64,000 nt of DNA from Hevea brasiliensis (taxonomy: Eukaryota > Streptophyta > Magnoliopsida > Malpighiales > Euphorbiaceae). Below the pieces are notes generated by a model. That model made no database searches. It worked only from the letters and a program-made list of their open reading frames with translations, and was not told where the DNA came from. The stretch lies in assembly GCF_030052815.1 (NCBI RefSeq), contig NC_079509.1, forward strand, positions 47,590,313 through 47,654,312. Direction: 5' to 3'. Made by a program: the position numbers and the translations under genes. Positions 47,134-58,347 of this stretch are shown one piece after another; position 1 is the first letter of the stretch, and the number at the start of each line of letters is the position of its first letter.

Positions 47134-47219
<86 letters not shown>

Positions 47220-47331
47220 GCCATCCAATAAAATATTTTTTATTTTATTTTTTAATTTTTTTCTAGATAAATATTTTAAATTATTATTAGATAATTAAAA
47301 TAATTAAATAGATAAATATTGGGTTTCCACA
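45228..47331 (-). mobile_element. 3' LTR of Tekay-type element B
   Basis: This 2104 bp LTR reads TGTGGAAACCC...CGTGGCA on the minus strand. Its left part matches 52332-53680 with about 30 differences in 270 bp (near 11%), so B is old. The terminal base pair at 45230 differs from the partner (C for T). It contains three (TA)n tracts, at 46546-46570, 46864-46937 and 47139-47214. It is bounded on the right by the polypurine tract. Confidence 0.88.
46864..47214. repeat. Two long (TA)n tracts in the LTR of element B
   Basis: Uninterrupted TA runs of about 74 bp (46864-46937) and 76 bp (47139-47214), 200 bp apart. They are able to extrude cruciforms and are difficult to assemble, so their lengths may be approximate. 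Confidence 0.9.
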
Positions 47332-47346
47332 TACTTCCCTCCTTAA
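47332..47346 (-). other. Polypurine tract of element B
   Basis: The minus strand reads AAGGAGGGAAGTA directly before TGTGGAAACC, the LTR start. This fixes the orientation of B as minus. Confidence 0.8.
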
Positions 47347-47394
47347 AAGAAATTCGGTCCCCGAATTTAAACAGATAAAATTTTAACCTGAAGA

Positions 47395-48790
47395 ATCAAA
47401 TAAGTTGGGATATTTGGCTTGCATTTCAGATTATGCCTCCCATGTGGCCTCACTACTTGAGTGATTATGCCACAAGACTTTGACCAAAGCCACTTAATTA
47501 GACTAGAGTTTCCTAATTTTTCGATCTAAAATCTTTACTGATTGCTCCTCATATGACATATCATCCCTAAATTGTATGGTTTGATGTTGCAAAACATGAG
47601 ATGGATCTGGTACATACTTTCTAAGCATAGAGATATGGAAAACTGGATCTACATGTGCAAAACCAGTTGGAAGGGCTAAACGGTAAGCAACTTCTCCAAT
47701 TCTCTCCAAAATTTCAAATGGACTAATAAAACGAGAACTAAGCTTCCCTTTTTTCCCAAACCTCATGATTCCTTTCATAGGTGAAACTCTTAGAAATACA
47801 TGATCAGCAACCATAAACTCTGTCTTTACGCTTAGGGTCAGCATAACTTCTCTGTCAACTTTGAGTAGTCAAAAGTTTATCACGAATTAGTCGAACCTTC
47901 TCTGAAGTTAATTGTATCAACTCTGGTCTAGTAAGCCTTCTTTCTCTAACTTCATCCCAACAAATCGGTGACCTACACTTTCGACCATATAATGCCTCAT
48001 ATGGAGCCATATCTGTACTTGCCTAATAATTGTTATTATAAGCAAACTCAACTAAAGGCAAATAATGATCCCAATAGCCACCAAAATCCATAATACATGC
48101 ATGAAGCATGTCCTCCAATGTCTGCATGGTCCTTTCTGACTGTCCATCTGTCTGAGAGTGAAAAGCAGTACTAAAGTCTACTCGTGTTCCTAAAGCTTCT
48201 TGGAATTTCTTCCAAAATTGAGAAGTAAACTAAGTACCATTATCAAAGACAATGGAAATTGGAATACCATGAAGACTAACAATATTGTCTATAAGCAACT
48301 ATGCAAGTTTAGCAAAGTCATATGTAGCCTTCACATGAAGAAAATGAGCAGATTTTGTCAATCTATCCACTATCACCCAGATTGCATTGTAACCACCTCA
48401 TGTAGTAGGTAAACCCACAACAAAATTCATAGCAATGTGCTCCTACTTCCACTCGAGAATAGGCAACGGCTAAAGTAACACAAATGGTCTCTGATGTTCT
48501 ACCTTAACCTATTGACAAGTCAAACATTTAGCAATAAGGTCTGCAACATCCCTCTTCATGCCACCCCACCAATAATGCTCCCTTAAATCACGACACATCT
48601 TAGTTGAACCTGGGTGTACTGTGTAAGCAAAATGGTGTGCCTCCACCATAATTTCTCTTCTCCACTCATCAACTTTGGGGACACAAAGTCTAGTGCCATA
48701 ATGAAGAACTCCATCATCATTTAACATGAACCCTTGAGCTTGGCCTTGATGAATACTATTTATAATCTCACACAACTGAGAATTCCTCTT
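47395..48790 (-). pseudogene. Integrase with C-terminal chromodomain of element B
   Basis: The zinc-binding part is at 48775-48509 (HHFAYTVHPGSTKMCRDL, CLTCQ). The catalytic core follows with MNFVVGLP (the first Asp position reads Asn), IVFDNGT (Asp kept) and [15 protein letters not shown] (Glu kept), read through stops. The GPY/F-type module (KGKLSSRFISPFEILERIG, YRLALP, FHISMLRKY) is at 47844-47600. After VKILDRKIRKLRN a decayed chromodomain-like end follows to about 47395. The chromodomain marks B as a chromovirus of the Tekay/Del branch. The frame is continuous across the position where element C has an intron. Confidence 0.83.
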
Positions 48791-48874
48791 CTGAGCAGCC
48801 TTAATTCAATCAATCAAGATAGGCCTAACTCGAAAATGTGCTAAGAATGATCCAGCTATGATTTCAAACTCTAC

Positions 48875-49400
48875 TCTCTAATCTAACAACTCATGTAATT
48901 CATCAATCAGAGGCCTCCTCTTGGTAGATATATGGGCTAAACTACCAGAAGACTTTCTGCTTAGAGCATCAGCCACCACATTAGCTTTTCCAGGGTGATA
49001 CTGTATGGTGCAATCATAATCTTTTAGCAATTCTACCCATCTCCTTTGCCTAAGATTAAGATCGCGTTGGTCAAAGATGTATTTGAGACTTTTGTCGTCA
49101 GGGAAGAATTCACAAGTCTCACCATACAAATAGTGCCTCTAGATTTTCAAAGCAAAAATTACTGCAGCCATTTCCAAATCATGAGTTAGATAATTTTTCT
49201 CGTGCCTTTTCAACTGACAATAAGCATATGCAATAACCCGTCCATACTGCATCAAAACACATCGTAAACCAATCCTAGAAGCATCACAATACACTGCATA
49301 ACCCCCTGATCCAAACGGAAGGGCTAACACTGGTGCTATAGTTAAATGAGTCTTAAGCTCCTGAGAACTTTTTCACAAGCCTCAGACTACTGAAATTTCA
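48875..49400 (-). pseudogene. RNase H of element B
   Basis: Blocks: [18 protein letters not shown] (Asp), [16 protein letters not shown] (Glu), [22 protein letters not shown] (Asp) and [15 protein letters not shown] (Asp). The acidic residues are present. Stops at about 49139 and 49331-49400 break the frame. Confidence 0.87.
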
Positions 49401-50128
49401 CATTCTTCTATGTCAACTTAGTTAAAGGTGCTGCAATACGAGAGAAGTCTTGAACAAACCGTCTATAATACCCTGCTAAACTCAAGAAACTACGAATCTC
49501 TGACACAATTGTGGGTCTAGGCCAATGAAGCACTGCCTCAACTTTCTTCTTATCAATACACACCCCATCCTTAGATACTGTATGGCCAAGGAAAGCCACA
49601 CTATCTAACCAGAACTCACATTTTGAGAACTTGGCATATAGCTTGTGTTCCCGTAAGGTCTCAAGGACAATTCTCAAATGCTGCTAATGCTCCTTTTTAC
49701 TCTTTGAGTACACTAGAATGTCATCGATGAACACTATAAAAAATTGATCTAAGAAAGGCTTGAAAACTCTATTCATGAGATCCATAAAAGCGGCTGGAGC
49801 ATTAGTAAGACCAAAAGACATTACAAGAAATTCATAATGTCCATACCTAGTCCTAAAGACCGTCTTGAGTATGTCTTCTTTCTTGACCCTCAATTGATGA
49901 TACCCATATTGAAGATCAATCTTGAAAAAATACTTTGCATCTTGAAGTTGGTCAAACAGGTCATTTATTCGTGGAAGAGGATACTTATTATGCACAGTTA
50001 CCTTATTTAATTGCCTATAATCAATGCACATTCTCAAAGACCCATTCTTTCTTCTGCATGAATAACACAGGAGCACCCCATGGAGAAACACTAGGGCGAA
50101 TAAACCCCTTATCTAGTAGGTCCTGTAG
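49401..50128 (-). pseudogene. Reverse transcriptase of element B
   Basis: Blocks in order: [41 protein letters not shown] (motif A Asp kept), [29 protein letters not shown] and [11 protein letters not shown] (49715-49745, both Asp kept). The thumb/connection has [11 protein letters not shown] and [24 protein letters not shown] frame change near 50091 separates it from the protease end, and a stop lies at 49681. It is the only RT of the four with every canonical catalytic residue unchanged, although it cannot be read as one frame. Confidence 0.88.
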
Positions 50129-50790
50129 CTACTCCTTCAACTCCTTAAGTTCTGGGGGTTCCATACGATAAGGTGGCATAAATATGGGCTCAGTTCCAGG
50201 AACTAAGTCTATACCAAACTCTACCTCTCGCTTCGAGGGTAAACCTGATAAATCTTCTGAAAACACATCAGAAAACTCCTTAACCACTGCAACATTCTCC
50301 AAACCTACACCTTCTACCTGAACATCTCTAACATAAGCTAGATACCCCTTACACCTCTTTCGCAATAATCGGCTAGCACTCACTACTGAGATAAGATTAC
50401 TAGAGGCTATACTGCGATCTCCCTGAAATTGAAATTCTGCCTCCTTAGGAATTTTAAAGAGTACAACTTTATTATGACAATCCAATGAAACGTGATAAGT
50501 GGCTAACCAATCCATGCCTAAAATCACATCAAACTCAAACATATCCAAAGAAATAAGATCTGCAGCTAATTTCCTATCTCCAATGTGAACTATACATCCC
50601 CTATACACCATATCAGTGTCTATTGCGTTCCCCATAGGTGTTGATACAGATAAATGATACTCTAACAAAGTAGGTGGTGTATTAAATCTCATGGAAAAGT
50701 ATGGAGAAATAAAGAAATGAGTGGAACTGGGATCAAACAGTACTCTAGCATCAAATGAACAAATAGAAAGTGTACCTATCACTATTGCAT
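50129..50790 (-). pseudogene. Aspartic protease region of element B
   Basis: The 217-codon open piece begins near the catalytic loop, which reads VLFDPSSTHFFIS (about 50735), where the D-x-G signature has Ser in place of Gly. VILGMDWLATYHVSLDC, YLAYVRDV, FSDVFSEDLSGLPSKREVEF and GIDLVPGTEPI, the linker to RT, follow. The Gly change would probably damage the active-site turn. Confidence 0.85.
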
Positions 50791-50814
50791 TAGATGCCTG
50801 AGCATCCTGCTAAG

Positions 50815-52165
50815 TCAAAGAAAAAACCCTAGCTTGACCTCTACCACCAGATGTTTGTCCCTAAGTTTGAGCAGATCCTCTACCACCCTGACCACGACCA
50901 CCAGAACCCTAACTTCTACCACTATACTGTGAAATTGGCTGAACCTGAGAGGGAGTAGAATGTGCTGTCTGACCAGCACCCTAAGTTGTCCCACTAGTAG
51001 GACAGTCCTGTCTACGGTGTCCCAGTTGTCCACAACCAAAGCATGCTCCAGTGACCCAATGACAAGTGCTCTTATGTTACTTACCACAATGCTGACAAGG
51101 AGTTGAAACAAGCCCAGTGCTAATCTGACTATACCGAGCATTTCCTGCATAAGTCCTCTACTCACGTCCCTGACCAACTCTAAATTGATGTGCCCTATTA
51201 CCAACTATAGAATAAGAACCCTGCTTATTACCTTAATAAGAGCCCTGATGACTCTGTCCTCTGTTAAACTAATTACCCTGACCATCTTTCTTAAACCGCT
51301 TATGCTGCTCACGAGCCCAACGTTCATCATCATACATCTCCATCTGTCTATCCCGATCAACCACCTCCTCATATTTAGGTAGTCGTAAAGGAGCTACACG
51401 ATCAATTAGCTTGTCTCATAAGCCCCTTTCAAACCTACGAGCCTTCTTCTCCTCATTTGGAATCAAGTGTCTACCAAAGTGAGATAATTTGATAAACTTC
51501 ATCTCATACTATGTAACTATCATGTTACCTTGCTTCAAGGTTTCAAACTCCAAAGCCTTAGCCTCTTGAACACTAGGAGGGAGAAATTGCTCTAAGAAGA
51601 GAGAGTGAAACTCAGGCCAGAGGATAGAACCTTCGAGTCGCCCATTCTTTTTAGAGATATACCACTCACAAGCAACTCCCTTAAGCTGATTTCCTGCCAA
51701 CATCACCATCCTACCACTACTGTAACCCATAGTGTCATAACACCTCTCCATGTCATCTAGAAAATCTAAAGGATCAGCTAATACATCCTCTCTAGTGAAC
51801 TCCTTTGGTTTTAGCTTGAGAAAGTCTGTAGAGTCAAGAAATCGAGCTCTATCCTGAGCTGGTGCTGAAATAAGGCCAACCACTGGTTGCTGTGGTTGAG
51901 TTGTAAGGTACTCAGTTATAGTATTAACAGTACGATTCACTGCATGCAATCCCACTGCCAGATCTGCCACAGTAACCTGACCAGCTCTAGGTGCTTGAGT
52001 TGCAGTAGCTAATTGGAATGGTTGTGCCCCAATCTTAGCCATAGGCGTCTGTTCAGATGTCTAATTAATAGTTTGAGGTGGTATCTCCCCTATTGGATTA
52101 AGGTTTGCACTATTAAAACCCTTGGCCCTAGTTCTCCTCTTACATCTAACAGACCCAGGCACCTA
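50815..52165 (-). pseudogene. gag: gag of element B
   Basis: The N-terminus near 52160 is followed by an open piece 52042-51509 with DPLDFLDDMERCYDTMGYSSGRMVMLAG, GVACEWYISKKNG, FHSLFLEQFLPPSVQEAKALEFETLKQGNM (retro-gag core). LIDRVAPLRLPKYEEVVDRDR follows after a stop. A zinc knuckle CFGCGQLGHRRQDC (C-x2-C-x4-H-x4-C) lies near 51040-51000. A Gly/Gln/Arg-rich tail leads to the protease. Several stops are of the CAG-to-TAG type, as expected after methyl-cytosine decay. Confidence 0.86.
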
Positions 52166-52314
52166 TTCATTTTAATAAACAAGCATTAAATCTGAAAATG
52201 TGAGCTAAATTAAGATAAGTGAAAAAGTACGAAGGACGCAGATATCTAAAGCAATTATAAACTGAAAAGACGTTAAAGGATCCTATGCTCCGCAAGTTTA
52301 CTAGACCTCAACCG

Positions 52315-52327
52315 GGCTCTAATACCA
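52315..52327 (-). other. Primer-binding site of element B (tRNA-iMet type)
   Basis: The minus strand reads TGGTATTAGAGCC, 4 bp after the LTR. It matches the initiator-Met site used by chromoviruses with one or two changes. Confidence 0.8.
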
Positions 52328-52331
52328 ACTT

Positions 52332-53911
52332 TGTCACGACCGAAAATTCTGAGTCGTGACTGACACATAATTTAAGTATTCTTAAATCATGCAAGCTTTA
52401 TCAGAATATCTTGAATAAATATATTGTCACTTACTAATCCCAAAAATAGATAAAATCCAAATAAATAAAATATTGAATAAACATCATAAGTATCACATAC
52501 GTAAACTGCGGAGTCTCTACAGATTTTAAATAAAAACTTATACTATTCAATAAACTAAAATAATTATTAACCCCAGGAAAAATGAATTTGGGCATACCAT
52601 GAGAACAAATCAAAGATTGTCCCTCTCCAGAAAATAAACTGAATATTTGGATCAGCTACAGAATTCTACTGATCTGAAACAGATAACAGATAGAGAAAAC
52701 GTGATTTGAGCTAATACTCAGTGAATGATAATTATAGCAAACAACGGAATAGGAACAGACAGACGCTTGATTAATTTCACAATAAATTTTCTATTCAATA
52801 AAATCATGCTCATGCTATCAAAATCATTAATAAAATAATTTTATAAAATATATATGAAAAAGAAATCCACTCAATAAAAATTTTATAGTACAGTACACTA
52901 GGATAATGATACCCCACATCACCAAAGGCCATATGGTAAGCGTGCTATCAGATATTAGATACCTTCATCCTCCTTCACAGATATCAATGCATATGGTACT
53001 AATGCAAACCATAAATTACAATGATGCATGACTCAACAATGCAACCTAATACCGTGATAGTCCACACGGTGGGGCCAGATAGCAGATACAGATACTGGGT
53101 ACAAATACCAATTCAAAACAAAAAATCAATTTCCAAAAATCAATCAAAATCAACCTAAAGATTTCAGATAATGAACAATAACTGACAATGTAATTCCAAC
53201 AGTTTATTTCAACAATTTCAGAGAGTAAACAAGATCAAATCAATCTCAAATCAATTATGCGTAACACATCTGTAAATTCCACAATTAGATATCAATCAAT
53301 ATAAAAGACATTAAAGGTCTATTCCTGGAATCCTAATGGCTCTAATACAAAGATAATTGATAAAACCAATTATTTAATTAAAATCAGAATAAAATTCAAT
53401 AATAAAATAAAACTCAAGAAAATCACATGTAAAATAATTATTAAAATATTGATTTAAAATTTTATTTAATAACAATTTTAATGCTAATAAATTTTAAAAG
53501 GGATCAAAACGGTGTCATGTACTATAATTACCACTCACCTAAAACCTCCAAGATAATGATTATTTTCAATGGAAGAGAGACAATTTCAACTGATAGATTG
53601 AACATTTGAATCTCCTACACACTCAAAATATAAAAGAGAAATGTCAAATAATAATAAAATAAAATAATTTTAATATATATATACACAAAAGAGTATAAAT
53701 ATTAAAATTATTTTATTTTATTATTATTTGATATTTCTCTTTTATATTATTTTCAATGGAAGAGAGACAATTTCAACTGATAGATTGAACATTTGAATCT
53801 CCTACACACTCAAAATATAAAAGAGAAATGTCAAATAATAATAAAATAAAATAATTTTAATATATATATACACAAAAGAGTATATATTTTGAGTGTGTAG
53901 GAGATTCAAAT
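52332..53911 (-). mobile_element. 5' LTR of element B, cut by insertion of element C
   Basis: It matches 45228-46560 to its (TA)n tract and is then rearranged: an inverted/direct duplication occupies 53559-53911. Element C begins at 53912, so the remaining part of this LTR is expected beyond the right edge of the window. Confidence 0.87.
53559..53911. repeat. Direct and inverted duplication next to the C insertion
   Basis: 53559-53697 and 53746-53884 are identical direct copies (139 bp). Between them 53698-53745 is an inverted copy of about 53627-53676, with one mismatch. After the second copy, 53880-53911 is again an inverted copy of 53607-53634. The pattern A, A', A, A' resembles fold-back copying at the TA-rich tract. 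Confidence 0.85.
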
Positions 53912-56900
53912 TGTAACACTCTCCCTATAGCAATTCCGTATATTCTACTGTTCCGGTGACCAGTGTCGGTTCGGACAACTAGAACGTCCGGAAAAATATT
54001 TAAACTAAAGTGAGGAACCATAATTAACTCAAATATTAATAAGAAAAATTTAGGAAAAATTTTAGAAATAAAATACAACCAAGTTAAATGAGCTGGTGCC
54101 CTAGCGATGGGTAACCTAGTGAGAAGTTGCGGTTCTTGCAACTAGGAGCCCTAGACCCGGGGGAAAAATTATAAAATAATTTTTGGGACTCCAGAGAAGG
54201 GTAATTGAGGTTCCCATGGCATTAGAATGCTAAGAAAATACCTAGAAAAATTTTTCAATCGGTACAGACGATTTTGACCCGTTAAGCCAAACGGAGGGCA
54301 TTTTAGTCATTTCGCCTTCCGAGGTGATTTTTGGCCGACTTGTCCAGTTGAGTAAATAATTAATATAACGTAAAATATGAATAAACATTACTAGAAATTA
54401 AATTGAAAATGAGTAGTGGAGGAAAGAAAAGAAAATGAGGAAAAAAGGTATTTATGACATCATGGTGATGTCATTAAGAAAACAATGACCAATCAAAATT
54501 AAACTATTATTTGACTAACTATTAAAAGAGATAAGAGAAGACCAAATTGGAAAAAATTGCAGCAGCCATCCTCCCCAAAACAAACCAGCCGAAACACACT
54601 AGAACCCTCCTCCATTGATGTTCACTTCAAACCTTCAATTCCCTCCTTCATTTCACCCTAAAACCCTAGTTTCCTTTCACTAAAATTTGTCCTAGCACCT
54701 TGCATAATCTTTTGGCAGCCAAGAAGAAGAAAGAAAGTGAAGCTTTCTCAAGCTTGGATTGGCATACAATAAGGTTAGTGCATATATACACTTAAAACTT
54801 TTAATTTCTATGTTAAGGACTTGAAACCAACAAGTATTTGTGAATGAAATAAACCAAACTCATGTGTATGTCCAATATAGAATTCGGCAGCCCTATTGAA
54901 GGTATAGGAATAAGTGTTTTGTTGGTCTTAAAGTGGACTAAAAATGATGTTGAGGATATATATATATATAGGTGATGAATTGATATGCTAACTAAGGCAC
55001 CTTGTAGAAATTATATTGTGAAGCTAGGGTTTTGGGAAGTAAAAATTAGTTTGGCTTATGAAATTGTTAAAGTACATCCTAATGGTCAATTAGTGACCAT
55101 TTGAAGGAATTTGACCTTAATTGGGACTGGAATAAAGCATGGCAAAGGGAAGGTGTGTGCTGCCTAGAGGGTGCAGAATGGTAACTGAAAATTCAGTCCA
55201 ATTACACAGCCATAACTTTGGCTGTGTTAGTCCAATTGGTGTTTGGCCAATTGGACATGAAACTAGGTTTATAATGGCACATTTTTGCTGAAGAAACCAT
55301 TCCCAAAGGACCAAAGCAAGGGGACCAAAACTTGGCCCCAATCCGGAACCCTGAAACTGATTCTGCAGAATTAGCCAAATGAACAGTAACTATTCATTTG
55401 GCCATAACTCACTGTAGATTTGGTCAATTGACCTAAAATTTTTATAGAAACAAGTTAAGACATAGACAAACAACTTTCATGAAGTAACCTACCCCAAATT
55501 ATGGCCAGAACCCATCCAACCAAGTAACTCTAGTTACTGTTCATGCACTGTAAATATGGTAATTTTCTGCAGAATGCACATTCGGCCAGCTTGGGTCTTT
55601 GGACCATATCTAGAGCTACAAAAATCCAAATGGAGTGATTCAAAAAAGGAAATTCAACTAGACAAAATAAGGAACAACTTTCATGTTTTACATTTCTTCA
55701 AATTCCTACAGTAACAGTGTCCAATGGAACAGTGAAGTTGACTCACCAAAACTGAAAATTCTGCTTGTGTTGAGTTACACTTTGGAATGGTATTAACACT
55801 TAATGCCAACAAGTTTTAAACACCAAATGTGGTATGTTGGGAGTGCCAAAGTCAATGTACATATTTTTATTCTAAAAGTCAATATTTTTGTTGACTAATG
55901 ATGAATAGTGACACCAAAAATTTGAAATTCACAAATTGAAGAATTTAAAAGCTTCAAATGCCCTAGTATACCTAACAAGATTGGTTTGGATAGTTTGGCA
56001 TGCCAATAGGGTTCAGTTAGCAGTACTGCACATGGCAAAAATGCCATTCTGCAATTTCATGGCTTTTAGCCATTCTGACTTTGCATTGAGACTTGGCCTT
56101 GTGCCTGAGATTATTTACACCGTAGTGCTCTGCACACCGGTGATGCATATGCATCGATGGTGTGGCCGAGGTACTAGATACCCAGTGCTAGTTTACCCGT
56201 TATCCAGTCCAGTCGTCTAGTGTAGGTTACTTGGGCAACCAAATGAATGAAAATGAGCAATGTAGAAGAAATAAATGAATGGATATACAAATACATGACA
56301 AACAAAACATGTACATGCAATACACATTTATATCTGTTATTTCTTGTTATTTTATTATTGCACCACTAAGCATTATTGCTTAGCGCGTTGCTTTTGCCAC
56401 GCGTACGTTCTGGAGATCCTGACCGAGAGCCCGGTAGACCACAGACTGGGTGAGACCTCCTGCAACTCTGCATAGTGTCCGTGTCACCTCACTACCTGCA
56501 GTGCATTGGTAGGGCACTAGGTGTCATTTTGTCATTTTGATATTTTGTAGCAGATTTTTACTTTTTCATATGTATTTGAACTCATGTAATATATTTTGAT
56601 GTCCATGTAAATAATGAAAGTTATGACTATGAATGCAAAAATTTGAGCATGTATTTATCATATGAGAAATAGATGTTTGTGAAATGAAAAGATTATTGAG
56701 AATTTGCTATTGAGAAATATTGTTGAGATTTTGGATATTGGAGTTTGAGATGATGGAATAAAAATATTGGAAGTGTTTTTAACAGGTTCCGAAGAACGGT
56801 TTTCTCCATTTTTAGCCGGTACTCCGCCGGATTTTCTATAAAATTTTCAGAACCTCAAATAAATTATAATTTCAATAAATGACTTAAATGAATTATATTT

Positions 56901-57034
56901 CACAAGTTATATTCAAAACTATGATAAAAATTAATTAAGGAAGAATAAAAATAATTAAGATAAAATGGAGTGTTCCGGTACACCGTGTGACATAGCTTAC
57001 TCAGATATACTGTAGACGGGTAAGGGGTGTCACA
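53912..57034 (+). mobile_element. 5' LTR of young Tekay-type element C
   Basis: This 3123 bp LTR runs from TGTAACACTCTCC to GGGGTGTCACA. The first 2.1 kb match the 3' LTR (61885-64000) with about two dozen base changes, a (TA)n length change and one 37 bp deletion. It contains a leader-like AAGAAGAAGAAAG stretch before GGTTAGTG (54725-54780) and GCACCACTAAGCATTATTGCTTAGCGCG at 56361. The 94-codon minus-strand frame near 54000, which recurs in the 3' LTR, has no recognisable domain. Confidence 0.95.
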
Positions 57035-57039
57035 TTTAG

Positions 57040-57052
57040 TGGTATCAGAGCA
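57040..57052 (+). other. Primer-binding site of element C (tRNA-iMet type)
   Basis: TGGTATCAGAGCA, 5 bp (TTTAG) after the LTR. It is the exact form common in plant chromoviruses. Confidence 0.9.
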
Positions 57053-57162
57053 CGGTTTAGGCGTTTCTGGGCCTAGATTGAGTCCAAACCATGCATTGCA
57101 TTTGTAAGAGTCGAGGTGACACTAACGCAGATCTGCTTATCTTTTTTTATTTTGAATAGGAT

Positions 57163-58347
57163 ATGGATCCTTCATCTCAGAGAGCCGTTGAGGAGGAAGT
57201 GGAGAGTCATGCTCCACCTGCAGCAGCTGAGGCTGGGGGCATGAGAGAATCTGCTCCACCAGCTCAGGCAGAGCCTGCTCAGCCTCCACAGGCCATGTTC
57301 CAACAAATGGCCGACTTCTTCAGACAAATGGCCGGGGTAATGCCAGCACCACCACCACCACCACCTCCACAGCAGAAATCACACCTAGAAAGACTAAGAA
57401 AATTTGGAGCAGTGGACTTCTTTGGCAAGAGAGAAGATGATTCTGTTGCAGCCGAAAATTGGTTGAACAGAACAGGCAGAGTTTTAAAACAACTCCACTG
57501 CACTCCAGAGCAAAATCTAGAAGCTGCTGTATCTCTGTTGCAAGATGATGCATATGAATGGTGGGATACGGTGTCCAGTGAAGTACAGCCAGAAGTAATA
57601 ACTTGGGACTTCTTCCTCTCCGAATTTAAGAAGAAATATGTGGGTAGTGTATACCTGGAAGAGAGAAGAAGAGAGTTCATTAATCTGAGGCAGAGACAGC
57701 TGTCAGTGGCCGAGTATGAAAAGGAATTCGTCAGATTGAGCCGCTACGGAAGGGAGATAGTCCCTAATGAGGCCGAAAGGTGTAAGAGATTTGAAGAGGG
57801 ATTAAATGACAACATAAAGATCATGATCACTGCCTTGGGAATCACCGACTTCACCAAGTTAGTGGAAGCTGCAATAAAAGTTGAAAAAGTAAGAATAAGT
57901 GAGCAGACCAGAAGAGAGAGACAGCAGAAGAGGGGCCCGGGTCAGTTTAGTTTATCTCCTGCATCTGGGAAGAAGTTCAAGGGTCCACCTGCACAGAGTT
58001 TAGGTCAATCACAAGGTCAGGGTCAGTCTCAGGGGCCCAGGCCACAGTTTACTCCTAAGAGAGGTCAGTCCACACCATCAGTGGGCAGCTCTCCAGGGAT
58101 GGGGTTCAGGGGACCAGCCCCAGCATCTTCTGCATGTCCACATTGTCTGAAATGGCATAAGGGGGAGTGTTGGAGAGTGACTAGTGCCTGCTTAAGGTGT
58201 GGGTCGACAGAGCATCAGCTAAGGAACTGTCCACGCAGAACTACTACAGCTGCTCCAACACAAGCGCATGCACTGCTCCCCGCACTACGTAGAGGTAGAA
58301 AATCGCAAGTCCGAGGTCATTGGACCATCACAGAGGCCTGCATCTGA
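57163..58347 (+). CDS. gag: gag of element C (complete to the frameshift)
   Basis: 394 codons, starting [13 protein letters not shown], 110 bp after the primer-binding site. An Ala/Pro/Gln-rich N-terminus with a run of eight or nine Pro (residues about 63-71) precedes the retro-gag core (residues about 85-250: [72 protein letters not shown]). A Gln/Gly/Pro-rich linker follows. The zinc knuckle [14 protein letters not shown] (C-x2-C-x4-H-x4-C) is at residues about 346-359. After about 58297 the frame is lost, so the last 17 or so residues are probably not original. In related elements gag and pol form one frame. Confidence 0.92.
   Translation: MDPSSQRAVEEEVESHAPPAAAEAGGMRESAPPAQAEPAQPPQAMFQQMADFFRQMAGVMPAPPPPPPPQQKSHLERLRKFGAVDFFGKREDDSVAAENWLNRTGRVLKQLHCTPEQNLEAAVSLLQDDAYEWWDTVSSEVQPEVITWDFFLSEFKKKYVGSVYLEERRREFINLRQRQLSVAEYEKEFVRLSRYGREIVPNEAERCKRFEEGLNDNIKIMITALGITDFTKLVEAAIKVEKVRISEQTRRERQQKRGPGQFSLSPASGKKFKGPPAQSLGQSQGQGQSQGPRPQFTPKRGQSTPSVGSSPGMGFRGPAPASSACPHCLKWHKGECWRVTSACLRCGSTEHQLRNCPRRTTTAAPTQAHALLPALRRGRKSQVRGHWTITEACI

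Noticed and set aside
53857..54141. 94-codon minus-strand frame that recurs at 61866-62114
   Set aside because: It recurs only because both copies lie in the two LTRs of element C. It spans the LTR edge in each case and shows no domain.
57279..57680. 133-codon minus-strand frame opposite gag of C
   Set aside because: It is a shadow of the well-supported gag frame, with Gly run and Cys-rich low-complexity composition from the complement of the proline run.
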